A stretch of 64,000 nucleotides of DNA from Catellatospora paridis (GTDB lineage Bacteria; Actinomycetota; Actinomycetes; Mycobacteriales; Micromonosporaceae): the NCBI RefSeq assembly GCF_009720365.1, contig NZ_ML769312.1, positions 1-64,000 on the forward strand. The letters are read 5' to 3'. A model generated the notes under the pieces. That model was not told the origin of the DNA and ran no database searches. It saw only the letters and a program-made list of their open reading frames with translations. Below are positions 35,201-40,824 of the stretch, one piece after another (position 1 is the first letter of the stretch; every line of letters begins with the position of its first letter). The position numbers were made by a program, and so were the translations under genes.

Positions 35201-36432
35201 GGTACGGGGGTGAAGGAGCCCGACAGGTGGAAGTCCCCGGCCAGGCTGCCGCTGCCGGTGACCTGGCCGACGATCATGTCGTTGCGGCTGCCGAGCCGGG
35301 ACCGGTCGAAGGCGCCGTCGAAGTCGCCCTGGAACGCCCCCGACCCGGTGAACGTGCTCTTCTGCGGCGGTGCCCCCGGCGGGTTCAGCGTGCCGGTGAA
35401 GGTGATGTTGCCGATGAACGTCTTCGGATCGGGGAAGATCCCGGTGAACGTGAAGTCGCCGTCGGCGACCGCCGGGCCGTCGAACCGGTCGGGGCCGGGG
35501 TCGAAATCGAACGGGTTGCCGTCCAGTCCGGGGATGTCGAGGTCGCCGACACCGCTGTCGAGGCCCGCACCGGCCGAGTTCCTGCCGCCGCGGTGACCGA
35601 TCCAGTCCAGCACGCCCTCTACCGCACCGGCTGAGGCCGAGGCCCACTCGTTGTCGTTCTGCTCGCGCCGGCCGGTGAGGATCAGGTCGGCCAGCGCCTC
35701 GGTGCTCCACTCGTGCAATGCGCCGATGCCGGCGAAGCCCACGATCGAGGTGACGAACTTCTGCCCGAAGATCCTGCCGAAGCCGCTGGACAGGATCGGG
35801 CCGAGCACGCCGCCCACCGCTCCGGCCAGGGCGGCGCCGCCGGTGCGCTTGCCGTCCCACTTGTCCCGGGTGCCGGTGATGAACAGTTGCGTGAACTGGA
35901 TCGCCACGTCCAGGCCGACCTGCAGCACGATGCCGAAGAGGATGGACGTGATCAGCCGCCGGAAGAAGGTGGCCGACATGTAGCGCCCGAAGGTGATCAG
36001 GGAGGAGATCCAGCCCGACGCCCACGCCGACGTCGGTGGAAAGGACACCCAGGGCAGCAGCATGATGATCTGTACGGTCAGGATGAGCAACTGCCCGATG
36101 ATCGACGCCTTGGTGTACTCGACGTTGGTGCCCGCGCCGTCGGCGAACCGCGACAGCTTGCCCGCCGCCTCTACCAGCTTCCGCAGGCTTCCGCTGTCGG
36201 CCAGCTCCGCCAACCGGCCGCGCACGGCCGTGGCGGCGTCGCCCTCCCAGTCGCCGCTCTGCAGCACCCGCGACAGTTCCGCGATCTCGGTCTCGATGGC
36301 GGCCATGTTCGTCTCGAAGGCAGCCCACGCGTCGGCCATCGCCCAGAGCTGGTCCTCGTCGGCCTGCGGCCAGGATTCACCGGTGACGACGAGGAAGAAC
36401 CGGCTCACCCACTCCGGCACGTGCATGCCCAT
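26245..36432 (-). CDS. Giant type VII secretion-associated protein 1 (CpnT-like/WXG100-like N-terminus, 3395 aa)
   Basis: An uninterrupted frame of 3395 residues from ATG 36432. Residues 1-100 are a helical WXG100-like domain with W62-E-G64 (SGDWEGDAA). About 105-270 is a hydrophobic, channel-like region (IIMLLPWVSFPPTSAWASGW, LITSILFGIVLQVGLDVAIQ), the arrangement of the CpnT N-terminal family. Residues 320-410 hold FTFTG/FTG-type beta repeats, 410-600 are Pro/Thr/Asp-rich linker, and about 600-2500 are long beta-rich modules recurring with helical hairpins and a F-D-D/G-S-G-L-x-V signature. One segment has LRGTVELISCNT, recalling caspase-like folds. The last 700 residues are Ala-rich coiled-coil. 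No nuclease, ADP-ribosyltransferase or deaminase toxin domain is recognised. Cargo status is inferred from the N-terminus and the locus. Confidence 0.85.
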   Translation of the reverse strand: MGMHVPEWVSRFFLVVTGESWPQADEDQLWAMADAWAAFETNMAAIETEIAELSRVLQSGDWEGDAATAVRGRLAELADSGSLRKLVEAAGKLSRFADGAGTNVEYTKASIIGQLLILTVQIIMLLPWVSFPPTSAWASGWISSLITFGRYMSATFFRRLITSILFGIVLQVGLDVAIQFTQLFITGTRDKWDGKRTGGAALAGAVGGVLGPILSSGFGRIFGQKFVTSIVGFAGIGALHEWSTEALADLILTGRREQNDNEWASASAGAVEGVLDWIGHRGGRNSAGAGLDSGVGDLDIPGLDGNPFDFDPGPDRFDGPAVADGDFTFTGIFPDPKTFIGNITFTGTLNPPGAPPQKSTFTGSGAFQGDFDGAFDRSRLGSRNDMIVGQVTGSGSLAGDFHLSGSFTPVPGAGTVGEHTPPQARPGPGAQPQSSATRPGSAPASPLTSGITVNSPPTPPPTPPTSAGTPSQASPTSAGTPPTPLVAATDATPPAHAPAVFAEPDTSTSATDTDTDTDTDTTPPAHAPAVFTEPDTSTSATALPDDAQHAEAPGRDVVPHPAALGGSPTTGDAKPGGGDRMVVVRDRPVPSAGWHTVPGGFAHPAERVLVTTDGRWQTLPPSMPGTGRPGASLMRADLFGLYFATADDNVLHVPLRADQVTTADTVGASMTATPAPAADAMTARDSTTALDTVIDQTPLTAQTAAALAALAVTDDGKVLFPGPYGGADVAAARWVPTGPGSTRVIVHAQHGLVRVGNSQLTPQQFAQVLSALPPGTLRGTVELISCNTTPTAGTLAGSLAVALDRPVVGATTPVWTAVGPGAPSWARAIAATVDPSGRLRPRLNPDGTPDGRFVRHAPDGAGGLRTENLGATLDPATADAVDVTDDAALLPRQSSPQPAGAISWHQWVSPAGTFGPARNTPALLREPGIIGGQNVPIHDVVDTNGALRAHIVAQLTALAPRGWNQQQLTDAVNAQLPDTELTGRGRSLFDGSGLRVTLGKGRDAIEVRLTAVAGAQSRAAPLRGSDASAAQVSSGTSPDRRTPQRTAVDNTRSESSAGSLTAALGYSAVGMSDVPIPAVRAVPLGSVSVQGTSTTVLSQSAQTRLRTNEEITQPAAGTAATQAQAWQTTAAVTVEVTRRGHGTQTLPGGHLEVTVSALNAMTALPAAPAPGNQQPQSPQRGWLLPPNAVLETTSVPGDLFDSLVNHGQIPPGFRKPGSDHRAALAELTDAQTLGLNRHGLIVPPGQVAPTNAGAPATTGLTTDKITSRRGEDTPAWQRPFTATQRGFTTLTAVAGTPVLMFNPLTLPGRAESAIRAGASGSSSTSHDTTVRLQGTVGVGVSFGEDIADPLHFGTFAASGILGVERGSGSSSSTEFSTQIEAKSKVTGDMLLYRVPLTVYAHDHVGHDASPARQIGTGPAHVYLWVTPLDAHRLGYPGAPVPTPVPAQATAPASPLPPVVGNWQPMALPDVRDIRTTADNGTRLWDRVVATVNAVDPDLLPRQGGTPDRARLRNLQALQNAVTQSHLRGNWRTLLESGIRVSLERPSDIVHDTMRASQHVSIVISAALTSPLTADNALIPGTQIEETTRAGQAHTDGRSVSLGARAGAQAQLGMSTGRASTAASKVRAFFIRFGAVMSWRHQRSLSGGTAPATGHLTKVDRPLRAHSADLAFSVRAEYADRPRTLNAVANPVPGRFHQVTVPGPALTVTNGFRAGLPEFDQVHPLAPAGTPPRVEIVDTAAAPHPGTVSIQGPHQFLDAHVAGDALFTAADIALGEAITREQPGPGPRSARGRVGRLWSGWRSTAGVRSTSGQTYTYESTAVTEPGSPAELAVRNRLTPDAIRSALDVYERGGGPATVLRGGTFTDMVGDLTMTVQLANPRRALTANTGYSIYDSAELTDKTESGRRGESGWDVTAAVQMNSEAAPSSTTDPRGVHRVTAMPQVGHSSRTGERNETENVHGIARREVVENEVSTAMLADLVVTFTGGLSARNVIASSHTPDVTVRVTAPDSLLFLVTEAEAARLVAVANQQPAPAAPAAAPAATRMPPFLRRMLGLGVVHRAVPPHDPVPPPPNSPPGTPPQPSLRDRFADSLPQDVPARIRERAADVAADLITLQRLKPAIDGLYDAGVSDTFTIDGVLYRDEVKVVVQAAASNHRPAAEQVPGALRASLFSSAATGTRWQRFRQRVTGLSVPAFYGGGTRLTTGEGTSTGLQSLPVGLTAAVNKVRHWSRLKAASRNTSGYVEKSGPLTGVDADHAYTVTVTRQRVSTKLGVATVAVGAATHLLERVRRQVWPGTPVVQHNAVTLAVPVTSTDRPPELGGRLGTIGQATPGHDTAPALTHTPGGDGTTAAWALPPGTSYSLEGVVAGAALRDAVTRAFTPAGARTPRLLTDYVTDLVLDRITGGETMLPRVRTMLDGELRSGDLFDDSGLVVRLGGFRVTARLHGRPLLLSTSTTVEQEAQHEVGEIERESGSSGLDVNAGAAGVRGGAVVGGQPDTDAARRAFDWQPNELLGDIAPGSGGRDSASSGDGLSGGTKIKQKNRSWVYGVDLALYVEPDRIDGRLPVVEGRLPVAPASVVVDWGAQLRLWAGDVEAMGMFGWRERLGDPADLTGVAVDPGTHLAVVNGQLHLAPGAGAPVGDITALPSDSGAVLVVDAGVTDAQAAAFVTALATPSRPPAIRADGHTPAQAATLAAATGVPVVVANGVRALAPNPGVTVPAGADRARDPGWPALVEEIRHTPHHNGPVTTAPTSVRPVGAWTRPGHGLTPVPGNPTVFALSAHPGVLVEATASGLWIRPAAEPAADIRTAHDAPAVPAGPVLRVQADTQALRDATDHVLAHLDPDLARQAMVHRPNPPAGTGRLVPAAAWTDRDHLDARHRAAADLDHPGRAGGRTPRQLATAAAATAAAVRDWLTAPAPGQPTPRDVADTAIAAYAAEMRRRRQDWDTAVAALAPQATSARLQAVRDAAARLDPDQPANAALRRLRDTAQAAVDNLAALRDQARGHSQTLAGHQGAVAGIQRQLAAYQQAATAAVDSVTAAVNAGHPPGTPPAQRATDLITEAGTAQAEADRFMATATDLAVQRRAADAAALGHANAHTATAAAMAGVAPVDAAALLSAHHGLLDVADTASRDAYQRTQENLDAATARRDGLNGAQAEQRDTVNQASAAWAAQVTAFTTAAPGHDTARTEVGTTLDGLRDRIRDYDAANLGGSRLTTAGTTTAGLDRVADQLADRLAERDTAWRQLHDALTAANLDVDAVNSALAAVAGARRHVETAAAALTTAVRNVPGWTGQAPGSIAQRNQAVLALSRAADTLDRQARALVDGQPAPALSTTLDALDQARRTLAEITRRLEQAQRDFLAAAERHRGDRRRTALAAWQRALTDLNRLLAPLAR
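34811..34960. repeat. Duplicated 60-bp segment flanking a hexanucleotide tract inside giant gene 1
   Basis: Bases 34811-34870 and 34901-34960 are direct repeats differing at two positions. Between them (34871-34900) are five in-frame copies of GTGTCC (last one GTGTCT), encoding alternating Thr-Asp. The region translates to a linker of repeated PPAHAPAVF-EPDTSTSAT blocks. Such tracts change length by slippage without breaking the frame. Confidence 0.9.
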
Positions 36433-36477
36433 GGGTCACACCCGACCCGAAGACGCCGCGATCATGTGAGGCCGCGA

Positions 36478-36774
36478 TCAAGTGTTGTCGTGCTCGACCG
36501 CGCCGAGGAATCTGCGGGTCGTCCGCACATGGTGGCCCATGTCCGTCAGGAGTTGGGCGAGGTTGCGCGTGCCTTCGAGCACCTCGTCGTGGCCGGGCCG
36601 GTACTGCTCGGCGAACTTGCGCGCGAACTCGTCGTCGCGGCCCCACGCGTTCGCGTTCGCGCCCAGTCCGCGCTCCAGGTCCTGCCGGTGGAGGTCGACC
36701 TGGCTGCCAGCCATGAGCAGGCGGTGCCCGATGCCGTCCACGGCGCCCGGGTCGACCTTCAACTGTCGGGCCAT
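36478..36774 (-). CDS. ESX-like small protein upstream of giant protein 1
   Basis: A 98-residue helical protein from ATG 36774 with AGGAGG upstream. It begins MARQLKVDPGAV and contains WGRDDEFARKFAEQY, like the EspC/WXG100-like small type VII substrates (W-x-R in place of W-x-G). The gene sits 45 bases before giant gene 1 on the same strand. A clear homologue (MARQLKVDGGVI, PWGRDDEFARKFVAEY) precedes giant gene 2 at 52171. Each giant therefore has its own small partner, probably a co-secreted or folding partner. Confidence 0.8.
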   Translation of the reverse strand: MARQLKVDPGAVDGIGHRLLMAGSQVDLHRQDLERGLGANANAWGRDDEFARKFAEQYRPGHDEVLEGTRNLAQLLTDMGHHVRTTRRFLGAVEHDNT

Positions 36775-36799
36775 CGTCGTCCTCCTGCCGGCTCCGGGC

Positions 36800-37120
36800 T
36801 CACGTGCTCGGGACGAGCGCGTCGGGGCTGCCGAGGACGGTGCCCGATGCCGCGGCCAGGGCGATTCCGTCGGCCTGCCGGCTGAGGCCGGACAGCAGCG
36901 CCGCGACGCCGTCCGTGCCGGCCAGCACCGTGCCGCACGCTGGGGCATGAGCTTCGGCCGACCAGGTGGCCAGCTCGCCGGTACCGCCCCAGCAGCCGTC
37001 GGCCGCGTCGAGGCCCGACCGCAGCGCGGCGTGGGCGTCGCGCACCACCTGTGCCACCAGCAGCAGCCGGTGGGATACCGCGAAAGCGTCTTCGTCAGCA
37101 CACGGCTGCACCTGCGTCAT
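36800..37120 (-). CDS. Small ESX/EspC-like helical protein
   Basis: A 106-residue protein (ATG 37120; an in-frame start at 37159 is possible). Long amphipathic helices, with a central CWGGTGELATW where a WXG turn would be (W-G-G), and no signal peptide or membrane segment. It is the first gene of the minus-strand operon 37120-25195 and 25 bases upstream of the next ESX-like gene. Its length, helical content and position make a WXG100-superfamily partner likely, though the match is weaker than for its neighbours. Confidence 0.6.
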   Translation of the reverse strand: MTQVQPCADEDAFAVSHRLLLVAQVVRDAHAALRSGLDAADGCWGGTGELATWSAEAHAPACGTVLAGTDGVAALLSGLSRQADGIALAAASGTVLGSPDALVPST

Positions 37121-37219
37121 GCCCCGCACCCCCTGGATCGCCTGCAGCGGCCGGCACACCGTCCGGCGTCGCCGAGGCCGTTCACCTCTGGCGTCGTCGC
37201 CGCACGGGGCCGCTGCGAA

Positions 37220-37240
37220 GCCGAACGTAACCAGTTCGGC
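37220..37240. promoter_or_regulatory. Inverted repeat, operator candidate for the giant-1 operon
   Basis: GCCGAAC-(7 nt)-GTTCGGC, perfect 7-base arms, 100 bases upstream of the first start codon of the minus-strand operon. Spacing and symmetry suit a dimeric helix-turn-helix regulator. The protein is unknown; the nearby orphan regulator at 24463 is one candidate. Confidence 0.4.
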
Positions 37241-37354
37241 CGGTTCTCCTAAGGCCTAAAGGCACCCGGAGCGACGCGCCGGTCACACCACGGTGAACGT
37301 GGGCCTGGGAACTCATCGGGACCGCTGACGAGGCGATATGCACAAGGGCCCCCA

Positions 37355-37391
37355 GCGGTACGCCTGCCCGGTGCGGGAGCAGGCGTACCGC
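37355..37391 (-). terminator. Stem-loop downstream of the EccA-class gene
   Basis: Left arm GCGGTACGCCTGC (37355-37367) and right arm GCAGGCGTACCGC (37379-37391) pair perfectly over 13 bases with an 11-base loop. It lies 87 bases beyond the stop of the AAA+ gene. There is no T-tract, which is common for actinomycete terminators. Confidence 0.65.
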
Positions 37392-37477
37392 GACGATGCC
37401 CACGGGCAGGTGTTTCGACGGCAGGGGTTTGGCCGCCGTTCACCGGCATCCGCTGCCGATGACCGAGCCGAAGGTGG

Positions 37478-40400
37478 TCAGCGCCTGTCGATGTCCTGCG
37501 GCAGGAGCGTGACGAGGTCCTCGCGGGTGGGCTCGGCTATCTTGCTGATCCGTCCCGACTGGCGCACGATCATCGCGTCGAGCACCTGCCGGGCGAAGCG
37601 GCCGTTGCCGAACCCGTGCTCGCGCGGGACCGCGGTGAAGTGCTTGCGAAGCGCCGACCGCGCCTCCAGCGTCAGCTCGTACCCGGAGGCGGCCGAGTGC
37701 TGTTCCACGATGGTGACCAGCTGCTGCGGCGTGTAGTCGGCGAAGTGGACGGTGTGGGCGAACCGCGAGCCGAGCCCGGGATACGCCTTCAGGAACGCGG
37801 CCATCTCCTCGTCGTACCCGGCGGCGATCACGACCACGTCGTCGCGGTGGTCCTCCATGAGTTTGATCAGCATGTCGACGGCTTCCCGGCCGAAGTCGGC
37901 TCCGCCGGAACGTTCGGTCGGCGCGAGGGTGTACGCCTCGTCGATGAACAGCACCCCGCCCCGGGCCTGCTCGAACTTCTCCCTGGTGCGCTGTGCGGTC
38001 TGGCCGATGTACTCGGCGACCAGGTCGGCCCGGCTGACCTCGACCAGTTGCCCGCTGGCCAGCACGCCCAGCGCGGTCAGCACCTGCCCGTACAGGCGCG
38101 CGACGGTGGTCTTGCCGGTGCCGGGCCTGCCGGAGAAGACCAGGTGCCGGCCCAGCGCGGGCACCGGCAGCCCCGCCTCGGCCCGTTTGCGCGAGGTCGC
38201 CAGGAGGTTGACGGTGTCGTTGACCTCGCGCTTGACCTCCTCCAGGCCGACCAGGGCCGCTAGTTTGGCTCGCAGCTGCGCCAGGTCGGGGCGCTCGACG
38301 GCGCCGCCCAGGCGGATGCCGCCGGTCGGCGGCGGCCCGATGTCCTCCGGACGCAGCCGGGTCAGCTCCGGAGCGGAGACCACCTCGGCCCGCGACAGCC
38401 GCTGCGCCTGCCGCCCGATGGCGTCTTCGAACACCTTGCGCGCGGTGCGGCCGTTGCCGAAGTTGCCGTCGCGCGGGATGAGCGCGAACAGGTTCTTCAG
38501 CGCGTGACCGGTGCCGTAGTCGAGGGTGTAGCGGTGGCGCTTGCAGAAGTTCTCGACGATGGTGACCAGCTCGTCGTCGGAGTAGCTCTCGAACTCGATG
38601 GTCCGGGTGAAGCGCGAGGCCAGGCCGGGATTGGACGACAGGAACGAGCGCATCTGCGGTGAGTAGCCGGCCGCGACGACCACGATGTCCTCGCGGTGGT
38701 CCTCCATCAGCTTGACGAGGGTGTCGATGGCCTCCTGGCCGAACGAGGGCCCGGTGCCGCCGCCCTCGTCGGTCAACGCGTACGCCTCGTCGATGAACAG
38801 CAGGCCGCCCAGCGCCGACTCGAACTTCTCCGTGGTCTTGATGGCGGTGCCGCCGATGATCTGCGCGACGAGGTCGGCGCGGGCCACCTCGACCACGTGT
38901 CCCTTGCGCAGGGTGCCCAGCGCCTGCAGGATCTGCCCGTACAGCCGGGCGATGGTGGTCTTGCCGGTGCCGGGCGGACCGGCGAAGACCAGGTGGCGGC
39001 TCATCGGCGGCGGCGGCAGCCCCACCGCGGCGCGGCGGCCGGCCAGCAGCTGCAGGTCGACGAGCATGTTCACCTCCTGCTTCACCCCGGTCAGCCCGAC
39101 CAGGCCGTCCAGCTCGGCCAGCAGGCCCTCCAGCGCGGGCGGCGGTGCGGCGCGGCGCGACTCTCCCGCCGGGACCGGGCGTTCGTCGGCGGTCTCGACC
39201 GGGTCGCCGGGGGCGAGCCGGTGGTCGGGGTGCCCGTTGTCGCGGCTGTCCAGATCGGCCACGGCCAGGTCCACGTCGCCGCTGCCCTGGTGCAGGCCGC
39301 TGCCGCCGTTGTGGTGCAGGGCGCAGCCCTTGATCGACGACGACCGGACCTGGCCGACCCGTACACCGTCGGCGGTGTTGCCCGAGACCTCGCAGCGGGT
39401 GATCCACACGGCGCCGTCGTCGTCGACCAGCACACCCGCGCCGCGGCTCGCCGAGATCGAGCACTCCTCCAGCACCAGCTCGCCACCGGCCGTGATCTGC
39501 ACACCGTGCCCGGCGGACTCCTCAATCTGGCATTCGCGCAGCGTGCCGGCACCCCGCTCGCCGACGAGCACACCGGCCTCGCCGGAGCCGGTCAACCGGC
39601 TGCCGCGCAGCACGGGCGTGCCGCCGTCGGCGGTGTACAGCGCGGCGCCCAGCGAACCGGACACCGTGCAGTCCTCCAGCCGTCCGCGCCCGTCCGCCGA
39701 GACGGTGATGCCGTGGCCGCGGCTGCCGGTCACCGACAGCCGCTGCAGCAGCGGGTCGGCGCCGCCGACCACGGCCAGCCCCGCGCCGCAGTCGGCGATG
39801 GCCAGGTCCAGGTAGGTGCCGGTCGCGCCGCCGGTGACGACCATGCCGTGGGTCGCGGCGGAGGCGATCGACGTGCCGGTCACCCGGGGATCGGCACCGC
39901 CGTCCACGACGATGCCCGCACCCGCGGTGGCGGTGAACCGGCAGTCCTCCACCAGCGGCCGGGCCTGGCCGGTCACCAGCAGGCCCGCCTCCTGGGTGTC
40001 GGTCACGGCGCTGGCCCGCAGCACGGCCTCGCAGTCGCCCTCGACGGCGATCGCCGGCCCCGTCGCGCGGGACACGGTGCAGCGCTCGACCGTGAGCCGG
40101 GACTGCTCGGTGCCGCAGATGGCGTTGCCGCCGACGTCGGCCACGATGCTGTCGCGCATCACCAGCGACGCCGACGCCCGCACCACCACGGCCGAGGTGC
40201 GCACCTGGCTGAGCGTGGTCTCCTGGACCAGCACCGTGGCATGGTCGACGGCGATGATCCCGGCGCCGGCGGTGTTGCGGATGTGGCAGCGTGACACCGT
40301 CAGGTCGCCCGACGCCCTCGCGTAGATCGCCGCACCGGCCTGCGCCCGGATCTCGCACTCCTCCAGCAGCAGCCGCCCGGACGGGATGTCGATCGCGGAC

Positions 40401-40672
40401 AGGTCGAGATCGGAGCAGGCCAGGGTCAGCCCGCTCAGGGTCGCCTCCTCGGCCTCCATCACGACGGCGCTGCCCGCCGGGGCCGCGATGACGACCGTGC
40501 CCGGCCCCTCCTCGCTGGTGATGGTGCAGGGCACGTGCAGGTTCAGCGACTCGGCATAGGTGCCGGGCAGGACGCTGACGATCCAGCCGGGCCGGACCGC
40601 CTGCAGCGCCGCGCTGATGGTGCGGTAGGAGTCCGGGGCGGTGGCGGAGACGGTGAGGACGCGGTGGTTCAC
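37478..40672 (-). CDS. Beta-helix + tandem AAA+ ATPase (EccA/CbxX class) of the type VII locus
   Basis: A 1064-residue protein from GTG 40672 (VNHRVLTVSA; AAAGG nine bases upstream). Residues 1 to about 480 are a right-handed parallel beta-helix of pectate-lyase/NosD type: some twenty rungs with motifs like GAGIVVDGGADPRVTGTSI and GHGVQITAGGELVLEECSIS. A Pro/Ala linker leads to two CbxX/CfqX AAA+ domains: Walker A GPPGTGKTT (near 565) with LLFIDEAYALTDEGGG, and GRPGTGKTT (near 848) with VLFIDEAYTLAPTE. Mycobacterial EccA has TPRs and one such AAA+ domain; here a beta-helix replaces the TPRs and the ATPase is doubled. It is likely a cytosolic chaperone acting on type VII substrates. It is divergent from mycP. 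Confidence 0.88.
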   Translation of the reverse strand: MNHRVLTVSATAPDSYRTISAALQAVRPGWIVSVLPGTYAESLNLHVPCTITSEEGPGTVVIAAPAGSAVVMEAEEATLSGLTLACSDLDLSAIDIPSGRLLLEECEIRAQAGAAIYARASGDLTVSRCHIRNTAGAGIIAVDHATVLVQETTLSQVRTSAVVVRASASLVMRDSIVADVGGNAICGTEQSRLTVERCTVSRATGPAIAVEGDCEAVLRASAVTDTQEAGLLVTGQARPLVEDCRFTATAGAGIVVDGGADPRVTGTSIASAATHGMVVTGGATGTYLDLAIADCGAGLAVVGGADPLLQRLSVTGSRGHGITVSADGRGRLEDCTVSGSLGAALYTADGGTPVLRGSRLTGSGEAGVLVGERGAGTLRECQIEESAGHGVQITAGGELVLEECSISASRGAGVLVDDDGAVWITRCEVSGNTADGVRVGQVRSSSIKGCALHHNGGSGLHQGSGDVDLAVADLDSRDNGHPDHRLAPGDPVETADERPVPAGESRRAAPPPALEGLLAELDGLVGLTGVKQEVNMLVDLQLLAGRRAAVGLPPPPMSRHLVFAGPPGTGKTTIARLYGQILQALGTLRKGHVVEVARADLVAQIIGGTAIKTTEKFESALGGLLFIDEAYALTDEGGGTGPSFGQEAIDTLVKLMEDHREDIVVVAAGYSPQMRSFLSSNPGLASRFTRTIEFESYSDDELVTIVENFCKRHRYTLDYGTGHALKNLFALIPRDGNFGNGRTARKVFEDAIGRQAQRLSRAEVVSAPELTRLRPEDIGPPPTGGIRLGGAVERPDLAQLRAKLAALVGLEEVKREVNDTVNLLATSRKRAEAGLPVPALGRHLVFSGRPGTGKTTVARLYGQVLTALGVLASGQLVEVSRADLVAEYIGQTAQRTREKFEQARGGVLFIDEAYTLAPTERSGGADFGREAVDMLIKLMEDHRDDVVVIAAGYDEEMAAFLKAYPGLGSRFAHTVHFADYTPQQLVTIVEQHSAASGYELTLEARSALRKHFTAVPREHGFGNGRFARQVLDAMIVRQSGRISKIAEPTREDLVTLLPQDIDRR

Positions 40673-40824
40673 CGGGGGACCTTTCCATACGGGGAGGACA
40701 AGCGCCCGAGTCGGGCCCAGGCCGGGTCTGCGGGCCCATGCCCGGACCGCCTGCGGTTCGTACAGTGCCGCCAGCCGACGCTTGCCGTCGGCAGCCCGAG
40801 CAGCAGCTTCGACAGGGAGTACGG

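Larger units (their letters stand above)
37121..37477. other. Intergenic region between the EccA-class gene and the giant-1 operon
   Basis: 357 bases without a gene; both flanking genes read leftwards. It contains a 13-base-arm hairpin (37355-37391) that likely ends the AAA+ gene transcript, and a 21-base inverted repeat (37220-37240) in the probable promoter region of the giant-1 operon. Confidence 0.7.

Noticed and set aside
30668-36328. 1886-residue minus-strand open frame in a second phase of giant gene 1
   Set aside because: It is the same DNA read out of phase, Arg-rich throughout, without any fold signature. The 3395-residue frame has the WXG100-like head and ribosome-binding context.
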